From NCBI RefSeq assembly GCF_000722545.1, contig NZ_JNVM01000038.1, positions 1-64,000 of the forward strand: a stretch of DNA of 64,000 bases. Reading direction: 5' to 3'. The notes beneath the pieces were generated by a model that saw only the letters and a list, made by a program, of their open reading frames with translations, was not told the DNA's origin and searched no databases. This document shows, in pieces, positions 51,475 through 60,406 of this stretch (positions are counted from its first letter, which is position 1; each line of letters starts with the position of its first letter). A program made the position numbers and the translations under genes. This DNA comes from Paenibacillus tyrphae. GTDB taxonomy: Bacteria; Bacillota; Bacilli; Paenibacillales; NBRC-103111.

Positions 51475-52464
51475 TTACATTTGGAGTAACAATTTTCCTA
51501 TAGTATTCCCAGCCTCTAACAGAGCGTGCGCTTCTGAAGCTTTTTCCAACGGGTAGATACCGGAAATTTCCGTGTGAATCCCGTGTTTGGCGATTAGTTG
51601 CAAGCTTTCTCTCGCTACCTTACCGACTTCATTAGGTGCAAACCGGCTGTATTCCCCCAGCGCAAAGCCTGCTACGGTTTTATTACGAATCCATAACTCA
51701 TTGGAAGATTGCGCTACATCTGCTTGACCGCTTGCATTTCCCACAATGACTAACTGACCGAACGGACGAAGTACCTCCAGGCTCTGTTTACGCATTTCCC
51801 CGCCAACCGGATCAAAAACAGCGTGAACGCCCTGCTGCTTCGTTACTTGCTGGATTTGGTTGACGAAATCGGACCTGACAAATAACTCATCATAACCAAA
51901 TTTTTCTGCATGCCGGATCTTATCCGGATGACCTACCGTTCCAAATACGCTCCCCGCCCCTAGCCATTTGGCGACTTGACCCAAATAACTGCCAAGCCCG
52001 CCAACCGCTCCATGGATAAGCACCTGATCGCCGGGTTGAACTTTGGCTACTTGTTTGCAGGCTATATAAGCGGTTGCTAAATTCACAAGTAGCGCGGCTG
52101 CCGTAGCCATATCCATTTCTGCTCCTGCCTGATCCAGCGGAATCGTAAATTCGGGCCTAGACTGCACGATTGAAGCGTAGCCGCCAAAAGTCGACAACGT
52201 CATAGCCGCCACCGGCTGACCGACATAAAATCCCTCAACACCCTCGCCGATTTCACGTACATACCCTGAGACCTCCAAACCGGGAATTATAGGAAAAGGT
52301 ACGATTGGACCAAAATCCCCCCGGCGCAGCAGCACATCCACATATCCAACGCCGGCATAGGCAACATCAATCGTAATCATGCCAGGCATCGGTTTTATAT
52401 CGGGGTACTCCTGTACGCGTAAAGTTTCTAAACCACCGGCTTGTTGAAGAATAATAGATTTCAT
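51475..52464 (-). CDS. Zinc-type alcohol dehydrogenase-like quinone oxidoreductase
   Basis: 329 residues of the MDR superfamily, QOR branch. The catalytic domain starts MKSIILQQAGGLETLRVQEY; PGLEVSGYVREIGEGVEGFY is the MDR signature. VLIHGAVGGLGSYLGQVAKW near residue 150 is the NADPH Rossmann loop (GAxGGxG), and structural zinc cysteines are absent. It probably reduces quinones or enones. AAGGAGG lies 8 nt before ATG. It is divergent from the XRE regulator next to it. Confidence 0.92.
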   Translation of the reverse strand: MKSIILQQAGGLETLRVQEYPDIKPMPGMITIDVAYAGVGYVDVLLRRGDFGPIVPFPIIPGLEVSGYVREIGEGVEGFYVGQPVAAMTLSTFGGYASIVQSRPEFTIPLDQAGAEMDMATAAALLVNLATAYIACKQVAKVQPGDQVLIHGAVGGLGSYLGQVAKWLGAGSVFGTVGHPDKIRHAEKFGYDELFVRSDFVNQIQQVTKQQGVHAVFDPVGGEMRKQSLEVLRPFGQLVIVGNASGQADVAQSSNELWIRNKTVAGFALGEYSRFAPNEVGKVARESLQLIAKHGIHTEISGIYPLEKASEAHALLEAGNTIGKLLLQM

Positions 52465-52669
52465 GAAAATGACCTCCTTGATCGGTATGTTTTCATTGTA
52501 ACTAGCTTTCGCAGAGGCAAACAGTTTTTGCTGTTACTGGTATTGCTACTACCAGGGAGATAAGCGTTCATCTTCTTTGTGGCATTCGGAACGCGATAAG
52601 AGTAAACTTGAGCTATGAATCCAGGCTGCGGGGTTTTCGATCCCAACTGGAAAAGGAGTTGATCAAGCG

Positions 52670-53500
52670 TTGTCTGGCGAAAAAAATATGAAAACACTAG
52701 GGAATTTCCTAAAGGCCAAGCGAGCTGAAGTTTCCCCCCGGGACCTGAATATAGCTGTCGGTAGCGGACTTAGAAGAACAACCGGCCTTCGCCGGGAAGA
52801 AGTCGCCTATTTGGCCGGCGTCAGCATCACTTGGTATACCTGGCTAGAGCAAGGAAGAGAAATCAACGTCTCCAAAGGAGTGCTTGCCAGCATAGGAAGT
52901 GTACTCCGGTTGAACGAGGATGAAATGGTTCACTTACTCACTTTGGGTGGTTTTTCGAGCTCTCCCGTTCCCCTTCCTGAGGAGCAATTGCTAACTGCAG
53001 AGCTGGAAGCAGTGATTCATTCATCGCGATTTCCTGCCTTTGTGGTCGATGCCAAAATGAACGTGCTGCTTCATAATGCAATAGGCAATCTAATTTACCC
53101 TTTGGAATCAGCGACGAATGGGAAAAATATATTATGGCTCATTTTCATGAATGACGAGCTTAAGCAGAGAGTGACTAACTGGGAAGACGCAGCCAAGTAC
53201 GCAGTAGGTGTATTTCGAGGTAATCATGATTTGCATATGCACGATCCGTGGTTCGGCCAGTTCAGGGACGAGCTGATTGCCAAAAGTGCACACTTTAAGC
53301 AGTGGTGGAACGATTATCATGTCCAACAAAAAGCGGAAATGATTTTTGAATTTTATCATCAACCGATTGAGGCGACGATTCGCTACAGGCTCGTATCTTT
53401 TTTTCGGGTTAACGGCAGAGACGATACTCATTATTGCAACTATGTGCCCCTTCGGGACGATATGGAGAAGTACGAAGTATTGTTAGGCTCTGTCCAGTAA
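52670..53500 (+). CDS. XRE-family regulator with MmyB-like ligand domain
   Basis: 276 residues from TTG 52670, 11 nt after AAAGGAG; ATG 52688 lacks a site. The N-terminal helix-turn-helix reads LGNFLKAKRAEVSP, TTGLRREEVAYLAGVSITWY and TWLEQGREINVS. The C-terminal MmyB/PAS-like domain contains VHSSRFPAFVVDAKMNVLL-like sequence, VGVFRGNHDLHMHDPWFGQF and YHQPIEATIRYRLVSFFRVN. In Streptomyces and Bacilli such proteins bind fatty-acid-like ligands and usually repress a divergent oxidoreductase. The adjacent quinone reductase is the obvious target. Confidence 0.92.
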   Translation: MSGEKNMKTLGNFLKAKRAEVSPRDLNIAVGSGLRRTTGLRREEVAYLAGVSITWYTWLEQGREINVSKGVLASIGSVLRLNEDEMVHLLTLGGFSSSPVPLPEEQLLTAELEAVIHSSRFPAFVVDAKMNVLLHNAIGNLIYPLESATNGKNILWLIFMNDELKQRVTNWEDAAKYAVGVFRGNHDLHMHDPWFGQFRDELIAKSAHFKQWWNDYHVQQKAEMIFEFYHQPIEATIRYRLVSFFRVNGRDDTHYCNYVPLRDDMEKYEVLLGSVQ

Positions 53501-53515
53501 TTTGGGGCCCAAAAA

Positions 53516-53547
53516 GAAAATCTCCCCAAAGGAATGGGAAGATTTTC
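53516..53547. terminator. Bidirectional hairpin
   Basis: GAAAATCTCCC/GGGAAGATTTTC arms with one mismatch and a loop of about 9 nt, between the convergent XRE and cytolysin genes. Confidence 0.7.
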
Positions 53548-53555
53548 AGAAATGA

Positions 53556-55058
53556 CTAGTGACTAATGGACGCTGTCGGGTATAATGTTGTTCCTCCAAT
53601 CGAAACTTTGATATTGCTGGATAACGGAACGTTCGTTTCGTCTATAATGGTTCTCCACCAGTCCCAGGCAAGACCTGTACATTCTTTTGCGAAAATTTTG
53701 ATGTTCTTGGAATTAGGCGGAAGCGGAATCTCTGTCGAGAAATGCGCTGTCTTATCTCGACCGCTGCCTTCCCAAGTTTTATGAGTAACGAGTTCTTGGC
53801 CATTGGCATCAAATGTAAATTCGTCCCAAGACACTTCAAACTGAGCTACATAGGCGCCTCGATGATTAAGCGTTATTTTACCTTTAGTGAATTCTGTCGT
53901 TTTCGTCTCGATATATTCCGTGTTGTTGCGAACAGCAGCAACTGAATTATCTTTCAAAAAGACACTTGTATAAGAAATGGGGTAAGCTGGATTCTTAATA
54001 CTAAATTGTGCATTGTCCTTAATTATATTTTGGATGACATTGAAGTCTTTCGTGACGATCTGGTTATGCGTCTGTGCATCGCCGCCTAATACTACAGCAG
54101 TAAACGAACTGTTTTCATAAATATCTTTGTACTGTCCGCTAGCTTGGATGCCGGCATTCTGGAGCAATGCTTTAAATGCAGCTTGCACATCACTGCTCTT
54201 CGAGGTGGTCTCCAATTTCACGTAAATGGTTCTGCCATAAGCTACGTTGGATACCATAAGAGGCGGAGCCTCTTTGCTTACCCCTTTACGGAGCAATTCG
54301 GCAAACGTCACACTTTTATCAAAAAGGTCCGATGGATTGTTAGGAAGAGCTGCACTTACGGTATAAAAGATTTGCTTATAAGCAGCGACCATCACTTTTT
54401 TCTCGCCGCTTGCGACCGCATTAAAATCGATTCCGAGCGTATTGTTAAGCACTTGCGCGTTCACATTAAGCGCGCTGGAAATTTGATTCTTGCTATAAAC
54501 CATAGATTCTGCATACTGTAACCTTGCAGGCAATGTATAAGTGCCCGAATACTTCTCAACCCAAGTCGACACGAACTGATCGACGGCGCCAGAAACGCTG
54601 CTGTAAGTTGGATTTTGAACCGTAATTGTATTTTCACTCTTCAACCCAGGCAAATCAATACTGATATTCAAAGGTTTTCTTGGGCTCATAATCAGGTCAG
54701 GCTGATTATCCGAAAAAGCCCGATTTGCAAGCTGAATTGCGCCTGGATAAGTGCGATTCGTCATCGAATCAATAATGGATATATCTACTGGCGAGGTTGC
54801 GAGTGATTTTTTCTCACGTTCGACCACAATAAATTTACCATTGGATTGGAGACCTTCTTTGGGCATAAAACTACTGATTTGATCGCCTTTTACAGCTAAC
54901 ACTTCATTACGATCATAATTTAGGCTTGCGATCCCGGTATCAATATCATTCAGTTCGTTTGTTGCAGCGAAGGAAATGCTTGAATAAGTAAACACATTTA
55001 AACTAACGAACAGACTTACGAGCACTTTTGTTGCTTTAACCTGTTTTGAAATCTTCAT
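53556..55058 (-). CDS. Thiol-activated cholesterol-dependent cytolysin (alveolysin-like)
   Basis: 500 residues from MKISKQVKATKVLVSLFVSL, with AAGGAGGGG before ATG; residues 1-32 are a signal peptide ending near SFAA. The mature part follows the CDC fold: VDISIIDSMTNRTYPGAIQL, LPARLQYAESMVYSKNQISS, KKVMVAAYKQIFYTVSAALP (membrane hairpin region) and YGRTIYVKLETTSKSSDVQ. The undecapeptide reads ECTGLAWDWWR, with Asp where ECTGLAWEWWR is usual. The Thr-Leu cholesterol-recognition pair is kept in GGTTLYP, but the usual Trp of IWGTTLYP is Gly. Length and sequence match alveolysin of P. alvei closely. The protein forms pores in cholesterol membranes. The region is monocistronic. Confidence 0.93.
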   Translation of the reverse strand: MKISKQVKATKVLVSLFVSLNVFTYSSISFAATNELNDIDTGIASLNYDRNEVLAVKGDQISSFMPKEGLQSNGKFIVVEREKKSLATSPVDISIIDSMTNRTYPGAIQLANRAFSDNQPDLIMSPRKPLNISIDLPGLKSENTITVQNPTYSSVSGAVDQFVSTWVEKYSGTYTLPARLQYAESMVYSKNQISSALNVNAQVLNNTLGIDFNAVASGEKKVMVAAYKQIFYTVSAALPNNPSDLFDKSVTFAELLRKGVSKEAPPLMVSNVAYGRTIYVKLETTSKSSDVQAAFKALLQNAGIQASGQYKDIYENSSFTAVVLGGDAQTHNQIVTKDFNVIQNIIKDNAQFSIKNPAYPISYTSVFLKDNSVAAVRNNTEYIETKTTEFTKGKITLNHRGAYVAQFEVSWDEFTFDANGQELVTHKTWEGSGRDKTAHFSTEIPLPPNSKNIKIFAKECTGLAWDWWRTIIDETNVPLSSNIKVSIGGTTLYPTASISH

Positions 55059-55136
55059 AGAGGTCCCCTCCTTTTTTCTGTAAAATAATAGCACTTATAT
55101 GAACTATATCGGTATTTTGGTATAAAATTATTAGAA

Positions 55137-55174
55137 AACAAAAAATCCGCGATATACGCGGATCCGATACACTA
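55137..55174. repeat. 38-bp hairpin repeat, copy 1 (terminator-like)
   Basis: ATCCGCG/CGCGGAT stem with loop ATATA after AAAAAA, followed by CYRATACACTA. A second copy at 58298..58335 matches at 36 of 38 positions. On the minus strand the stem is followed by six T, so it can end the feo transcript. Confidence 0.75.
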
Positions 55175-55191
55175 ATAAGGTTGATCTTTGG

Positions 55192-55353
55192 CTAAAGAGT
55201 TCGATGCTCCGTTGCATCAGAACATCCAGATAAGCACGTCTTGTTCAACGAGCACGCCGCACATTTTCCTTGACGCGTCTTCCGTACGTAACGGACAAGC
55301 GACCAAGCCGCATACCCGAAAATAACGACCCCGGCAATGACACTGAACACCAT
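55192..55353 (-). CDS. FeoB-associated Cys-rich membrane protein
   Basis: 53 residues: one membrane segment (VFSVIAGVVIFGYAAWSLV) followed by a basic stretch and a cysteine cluster CAACSLNKTCLSGC. This is the small partner often encoded after feoB in Firmicutes. AAGGAGG precedes ATG. It starts 33 bp after feoB and ends before the hairpin repeat. Its role in ferrous iron uptake is unknown; the cysteines may bind iron or act as a FeoC-like regulator. Confidence 0.85.
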   Translation of the reverse strand: MVFSVIAGVVIFGYAAWSLVRYVRKTRQGKCAACSLNKTCLSGCSDATEHRTL

Positions 55354-55386
55354 ATGCGTTCCTCCTTAACGAGCGTGTCTAGCGAA

Positions 55387-57390
55387 TTAATGAAACCCAA
55401 GTACCTTCCCGACATTATAGACAGCTAGCGCGATTACGTAAGCTATTGCCAGCGCGTAACCTATGGAAAACCACGTCCATCGGGCCGACCCCGTTTCTTT
55501 TCGAATGACCCCGACTGTCGCAAGGCATGGAACATAAAGCAAGATAAAAACCATAAAGCTAAAAGCCTGAAGTGGCGTAAAAAACTGCGAGATCATTCCC
55601 GAAAGACCGGCATCGTCAGGAGCGGCATAAATGATGCCCATCGTCGAGACGACGACTTCCTTCGCCAGAAATCCAGTAAGCAGCGCGGCACCCGCTTGCC
55701 AATTGCCGAAACCGAGCGGAGCAAGAACCGGTGACAAGATGGAACCGATCGCCTGAAGGAAGCTTTCGTTCATCGGCACGTTCCATCCGCCAGGCCCGGT
55801 GTATCCGAGCAGCCATATGACGACCGAGCCGCCGAAAATGAACGTTCCCGCTTTTCGGACGAATCCTTTGCCCTTTTCCCATGTGCTGCGTGCCAGCGTT
55901 CGCCATTGCGGAATGCGATACGGCGGTAGTTCGATGACGAACAGGGATTGTTCGCTCTTCGCGATCGTCAAGGAAAACACCTTCGCCAACATGAGCGCCA
56001 CGACGACCCCCAAAACGTATAACGATAAAACGATAAGCGCCTGATTACTTTTAAAAAACGTCCCGACAAACAAGCTGTAGACCGACAGCCGCGCGGAACA
56101 CGACATAAGCGGGGTGAGCAATATGGTCAGCAAGCGCTCTTTGGGCTGCTCAATCGTCCTTGCGGCCATGATGCCGGGAACGTTACAGCCAAAGCCGATA
56201 ATCATTGGGATGAACGCCTTTCCGTTCAGACCGACACCTTCCATCAGCCGGTCCATAACGGCCGCAATGCGGGCCATATAGCCGGAGTCCTCGATGAAGG
56301 ATATGATGAGAAACAGCATGAAAATTTGGGGTACGAACACCAGCACCCCTCCCACACCGCCAATGATCCCGTCCAGAATGAGCGATTTAATGAACTCCGC
56401 GGCGCCGAACGTATCGAGCAAGGAGCCGATTCCGTTCTTAACCGGACCGTTGAGCAAAGCATCCAGTTGATCGGATAACGGAGTGCCGATCCAATCGAAC
56501 GTCAACTTGAACGTCAAATACATGAATGCAAGGAAAATTGGAATGCCGAGAACCTTATTGGTAACGATTTCGTCGATCCGCTCTGACAGCATTCTTCTGT
56601 CCTTCTTCGTTTCCCGTACGGCACGTTGCAGCCACCCGTCAATCATAAGCGCGCGCTGTGACCGGATGTACTGGCGTATATCTCTCATGCCCGTACTTTG
56701 TCTAACTTCGCGTTCGATCGCATCATAGAACGACTGAAGCCAGGCGGGATCAATGAATTTTCGAAGCTGCTGCAGGACAAGTATGTTGCCTTCCAGAAAC
56801 TGCACCGCGAGCCAGCGCTTCGGTTCAATCTGAACCGGCATCTTGGCCTCCAGGTCAGAGATGGCCTTCTCCAGAAGCGGCCCGTAATCGAATCGCCGCG
56901 ATTCATTCTGCCGGATCTCTGCGGTCATTACCCGCTCCAGCTCTTCACAGCCTCGGCCCGATCGGGCGACTACGGGTACGACCTTCGCGCCTAGCTGCTT
57001 CTCCAGTTCGCGTACATCGATGCTAAGCCCGCGAGCTTCGGCCACGTCGATCATGTTTAGCGCGACGACGACCGGTACACCGTACTCGAGCAGCTGCACG
57101 GTCAAATGCAGGTTGCGCTCCAATTGCGATGCGTCTACGACGTTCAACAACATCGACGGCGACTCCTCCAGCAAGTAGCGCGACGCCACGCCCTCATCCT
57201 CGGAAAGTGGGCTAAGCGAGTAGATACCCGGCAAATCGATAACTTTTCCTCTCTTACTCGTTAGCGTACCCACCTTCTTTTCCACCGTCACGCCTGCCCA
57301 GTTGCCCACATATTCATAAGAACTTGTCATCGTGTTAAAGAGCGACGTTTTACCCGTATTCGGGTTCCCGGCAAGAGCAACCGTTATCAT
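55387..57390 (-). CDS. feoB: Ferrous iron transporter B
   Basis: 667 residues from MITVALAGNPNTGKTSLFNT. G1 GNPNTGKTS, G3 DLPGIYSL and G4 NMID form the GTPase domain. A helical insertion domain follows, then about ten membrane segments including GCNVPGIMAARTIEQPKERL with the conserved Cys, and CSARLSVYSLFVG. The start overlaps the feoA stop (ATGA). FeoB imports Fe2+ in a GTP-dependent manner. Confidence 0.95.
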   Translation of the reverse strand: MITVALAGNPNTGKTSLFNTMTSSYEYVGNWAGVTVEKKVGTLTSKRGKVIDLPGIYSLSPLSEDEGVASRYLLEESPSMLLNVVDASQLERNLHLTVQLLEYGVPVVVALNMIDVAEARGLSIDVRELEKQLGAKVVPVVARSGRGCEELERVMTAEIRQNESRRFDYGPLLEKAISDLEAKMPVQIEPKRWLAVQFLEGNILVLQQLRKFIDPAWLQSFYDAIEREVRQSTGMRDIRQYIRSQRALMIDGWLQRAVRETKKDRRMLSERIDEIVTNKVLGIPIFLAFMYLTFKLTFDWIGTPLSDQLDALLNGPVKNGIGSLLDTFGAAEFIKSLILDGIIGGVGGVLVFVPQIFMLFLIISFIEDSGYMARIAAVMDRLMEGVGLNGKAFIPMIIGFGCNVPGIMAARTIEQPKERLLTILLTPLMSCSARLSVYSLFVGTFFKSNQALIVLSLYVLGVVVALMLAKVFSLTIAKSEQSLFVIELPPYRIPQWRTLARSTWEKGKGFVRKAGTFIFGGSVVIWLLGYTGPGGWNVPMNESFLQAIGSILSPVLAPLGFGNWQAGAALLTGFLAKEVVVSTMGIIYAAPDDAGLSGMISQFFTPLQAFSFMVFILLYVPCLATVGVIRKETGSARWTWFSIGYALAIAYVIALAVYNVGKVLGFH

Positions 57391-57614
57391 ACCGCTTCCA
57401 CCTGTATACAAACCGCTTCTTTGCGGCGAATGGCAATCCACTGCCCTTTCGCTTCGATCATGCACGGACCGCCAAACGGCAGTAGTTTGCGAAGCGAGAT
57501 GACGGATCCTTCCATAATGCCAAAATCGTTCAACCTGTGCAGGACAAGTTCGTTCACGGATGCCAAATCAATTATTTTCACCTTGGTGTCTCGGGCAATA
57601 TCCGTTAACTTCAT
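57387..57614 (-). CDS. feoA: Ferrous iron transport protein A
   Basis: 75 residues from MKLTDIARDTKVKIIDLASV; TAGGATG precedes ATG. The SH3-like FeoA fold shows RLNDFGIMEGSVISLRKLLP and IAIRRKEAVCIQVE. It overlaps feoB by four bases. A perfect Fur box lies 36 bp upstream, so iron-dependent repression of feoAB is expected. Confidence 0.93.
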   Translation of the reverse strand: MKLTDIARDTKVKIIDLASVNELVLHRLNDFGIMEGSVISLRKLLPFGGPCMIEAKGQWIAIRRKEAVCIQVEAV

Positions 57615-57649
57615 CGTGATCATCCTAACCTGTAAGAATTGGATATTGT

Positions 57650-57664
57650 TGATAATGATTATCA
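57650..57664. promoter_or_regulatory. Fur box of the feo operon
   Basis: TGATAATGATTATCA is exactly the Bacillus 7-1-7 Fur consensus (TGATAATNATTATCA). It lies 36-50 bp upstream of the feoA start codon. Confidence 0.92.
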
Positions 57665-57905
57665 GTATCTCCGAGGTATATTGTAGGCCTATACACGGCA
57701 AATGTCTATAACTTTTAGCAAAAAAGTATATATAATTTGTAACAAAATAAAACGTTTTTTGACTTCACGCTTAAACAACATGTTTCTGGAAGAATATGAA
57801 CTCCGGTTTTTGGAAGAATCGTTATAGTACTGGCCGTCATCTGTAAAATTTAACGAAATCAACTATCATCTCCTTACTTAAAAATTCCCATACAACATCC
57901 ATGTA

Positions 57906-57935
57906 TTGACTTACCTATCTAAATGGTAGTATTAT
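57906..57935 (+). promoter_or_regulatory. Candidate promoter of the 103-residue protein gene
   Basis: TTGACT, 18 bp, TATTAT, about 50 bp upstream of the plus-strand gene at 57988. The remainder of 57665-57905 contains no gene. Confidence 0.5.
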
Positions 57936-57987
57936 TCCTCTCGCCTGTACAGCAATCTCTACATTCTGAATCTAAGGAGGATTAAGC

Positions 57988-58299
57988 ATGAATCGTGAAG
58001 TTGAACAAGTCTTGCAGACAACTTTACAAAACTGGAACTCTATGGCACTAGCGGAGCACGAGGATTCGGAAGCAGCGGCGAACGCATTTGAATCTTCCTT
58101 TTATCGATTCATCGACGCCGTCCGGGAATGGGCTTCCGGCTTAGAGCCGCAGCCTGAGACGATTGAGGCCTTTCTGGATCTTCCGATGGTACAAGAGATC
58201 ATTGAACTGCTTCCAACGCCGCTCTATCTGAATTTCGAAACTGAAGCTGAACTTATTGTACAAAAAAAGTTTCGAATCGAAGATGAAAAGTACGATTAA
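57988..58299 (+). CDS. Uncharacterised small acidic protein
   Basis: 103 residues, strongly acidic and helical (MNREVEQVLQTTLQNWNSMA to FRIEDEKYD). No cysteine, signal or membrane segment is present. AAGGAGG lies 7 nt before ATG, with a plausible promoter upstream and a hairpin repeat immediately after the stop, so it is a real single-gene unit. I do not recognise a family. It lies between the feo and the yhf/PTS operons and converges with the latter. Confidence 0.75.
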   Translation: MNREVEQVLQTTLQNWNSMALAEHEDSEAAANAFESSFYRFIDAVREWASGLEPQPETIEAFLDLPMVQEIIELLPTPLYLNFETEAELIVQKKFRIEDEKYD

Positions 58300-58335
58300 C
58301 AAAAAATCCGCGATATACGCGGATCTAATACACTA
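58298..58335. repeat. 38-bp hairpin repeat, copy 2 (terminator-like)
   Basis: Same sequence as 55137..55174 except two positions. It begins at the stop codon of the acidic protein gene and lies 17 bp beyond the stop of the Enzyme I gene, so it may terminate both. Confidence 0.75.
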
Positions 58336-58351
58336 TATTGCATCTCATAAC

Positions 58352-60082
58352 TTATTGAGGGTGCTTTTGTGTCAAGTACACGCTTTGTACCAATGCGGCA
58401 ACTTCTTCCTCCGTGCCTAGTTCCAGCGCTTGAGCGGCCAGACGCTGCATGGAAGCGGCTGACAACCGGGAAATTTGGCTGCGGGCCGGAAGAATCGAGG
58501 ACGCGCTCATGCTGAATTCGTCGAGCCCCAGGCCAAGCAGCAGCGGAATCGCCTGCGGATCGCCGGCCATCTCGCCGCACATCCCGACCCAACGCCCCTC
58601 CCGGTGCGCAGCGTCGATGACCATTTTGATCAGCCGCAAAATCGCCGGATGATACGGCTGGTACAAATAGGCCACCTGTTCGTTCATCCGGTCAGCCGCC
58701 ATCGTATACTGAATGAGATCATTCGTTCCGATGCTGAAGAAGTCCGTTTCTTTCGCAAACTGATCGGCCAGCAAGGCGGCCGCCGGTACCTCGATCATGA
58801 TGCCGATTTGCAGCTCTTCGGCTACCGGGATGCCCTCCAGCTGCAATTTGGCCTTCTCTTCCAGCAAAACCGCTTTCGCTTTCCGATATTCGTCGAGCGT
58901 GGCGATCATCGGAAACATGATTCGCAGTTGGCCGTGCACGCTTGCACGCAGAAGGGCGCGCAATTGCGTACGGAACAAATGTTGCCGCTCCAGGCACAGG
59001 CGAACCGCGCGGAAACCGAGGAACGGATTCATCTCCTTCGGCAGCTCCAGATAAGGAAGTTCCTTATCACCGCCAATATCGAGCGTCCTCACAACGACAG
59101 GCTTCCCCTTCATGCTTTCCAGTACGGACCTGTAGGCGTCATACTGCGCCTCTTCGGACGGCATCCGGTCGCTATCCATAAACAGAAACTCCGTGCGGTA
59201 CAGACCGATGCCTTCCCCGCCGTTCTCCAGAACGGCGCCAACGTCAGCGGGCGAGCCGATATTGGCCGCCAGTTCCACCTGCTTCCCGTCTGCCGATATG
59301 GTGGTCTTCGTACGGAATGCGCGCCATTCGGCCCGTTGTCTTTCATAGTCGGCCTGCTTGTGCCTATATGCTGCGATTGTCTCGTCTGTCGGATTGAGGA
59401 TCACCTCGCCGTCCAGTCCGTTCACGATCACCCAATCGCCGTCGCTCGCCTCTTGCAAAACCTGTTTCGTTCCGACCACGGCCGGAATTTCCAGCGAGCG
59501 GGCCATAATCGCCGAATGCGAGGTGCGCCCGCCGATATTCGTTGCGAAACCTTTCACATATTGACGGTTTAACTGCGCCGTGTCCGACGGGGTCAAGTCC
59601 TCGGCAATGACGATCACATCTTCGCCGATTTCGGCCGGATTCGTGTTCGGTACCCCCAGCAGATGCTTCAAGATGCGCCGGGTAACGTCGCGCATGTCGG
59701 AGGCTCGTTCTTTCAAGTAATCGCTCTTCATGTTTTGGAACATTTCGATCAATTGGGCCGAAACTTCCTGAAGCGCATAGGCTGCGTTGAGCGCTTTTTC
59801 CTTGATCATCTCCTTGACCGGATCAATCAATTCGGGATCGCTCACAAGCAGCAGATGGGATTCGAAGATTTCCGCCTGCTGCTCGCCCAATTCTCCGAGC
59901 ACTCGATCCCTGATCACCTGAAGCTCGGCTTCGGCCTTGCTGACAGCGTCGTCCAGCCGGGAGACTTCGGCCTCCTTGTCGGCAACGGCCGTGTTGCTGA
60001 CGGAATAATCAGTCTCCTTCAGAATAAACGCGCGGGCAATGGCGATGCCTGGCGACGCCGCGATCCCGACAATTTTATTCAT
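58352..60082 (-). CDS. ptsI: PTS Enzyme I (phosphoenolpyruvate-protein phosphotransferase)
   Basis: 576 residues, the standard length. Phospho-His in GGRTSHSAIMARSLEIPAVV near residue 190; PEP-binding IGLYRTEFLFMDSDRMPSEE, RTLDIGGDKELPYL, NPFLGFRAVRLC, FFSIGTNDLIQYTMAADR and VGMCGEMAGD with the catalytic Cys. It transfers phosphate from PEP to HPr. It overlaps the HPr gene by 8 bp and closes an operon of yhf-type genes rather than the usual ptsGHI group, so it may be a dedicated copy. GGGGAG precedes ATG. Confidence 0.93.
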   Translation of the reverse strand: MNKIVGIAASPGIAIARAFILKETDYSVSNTAVADKEAEVSRLDDAVSKAEAELQVIRDRVLGELGEQQAEIFESHLLLVSDPELIDPVKEMIKEKALNAAYALQEVSAQLIEMFQNMKSDYLKERASDMRDVTRRILKHLLGVPNTNPAEIGEDVIVIAEDLTPSDTAQLNRQYVKGFATNIGGRTSHSAIMARSLEIPAVVGTKQVLQEASDGDWVIVNGLDGEVILNPTDETIAAYRHKQADYERQRAEWRAFRTKTTISADGKQVELAANIGSPADVGAVLENGGEGIGLYRTEFLFMDSDRMPSEEAQYDAYRSVLESMKGKPVVVRTLDIGGDKELPYLELPKEMNPFLGFRAVRLCLERQHLFRTQLRALLRASVHGQLRIMFPMIATLDEYRKAKAVLLEEKAKLQLEGIPVAEELQIGIMIEVPAAALLADQFAKETDFFSIGTNDLIQYTMAADRMNEQVAYLYQPYHPAILRLIKMVIDAAHREGRWVGMCGEMAGDPQAIPLLLGLGLDEFSMSASSILPARSQISRLSAASMQRLAAQALELGTEEEVAALVQSVYLTQKHPQ

Positions 60083-60350
60083 ACAGCTCCCCTAGCCTTT
60101 CCTTGATGATGACATCTTTCAACGCTTGCAGCGCCTCCCCCTCTTCCGGTCCTTCCGCACTCAGCGTGATGGTGTCGCCGCTTTCCAGATCGAGCGAAAG
60201 CAGTGCAAGGACAGAGTGCATTTTCACCTTTTTCCCGTGTGCTTCAGCGAAGCAAGCCGTATTTTCGAATGTTTTCGCCATTTTCACCAGTGCTGTAGCC
60301 GGCCGTGCATGAACGCCGTTTTCATCCATAATACGAAACGTCAATTGCAT
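60075..60350 (-). CDS. HPr-like phosphocarrier protein
   Basis: 91 residues from MQLTFRIMDENGVHARPATA; GGAGGGG precedes ATG. GVHARPAT carries the His phosphorylated by Enzyme I. The regulatory Ser46 site is present in KMHSVLALLSL, but the usual NLKSIMGVMSL context is altered, so HprK recognition is uncertain. The divergence from housekeeping HPr and its position between a mutase and Enzyme I suggest a specialised carrier. It could donate phosphate to a transporter encoded upstream, outside the window. Confidence 0.92.
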   Translation of the reverse strand: MQLTFRIMDENGVHARPATALVKMAKTFENTACFAEAHGKKVKMHSVLALLSLDLESGDTITLSAEGPEEGEALQALKDVIIKERLGELYE

Positions 60351-60406
60351 AGTTTTCCCCTCCGAATTGCACTTTGCATCATTTCTTGCGGGTTCGGCCC
60401 CGCCTC

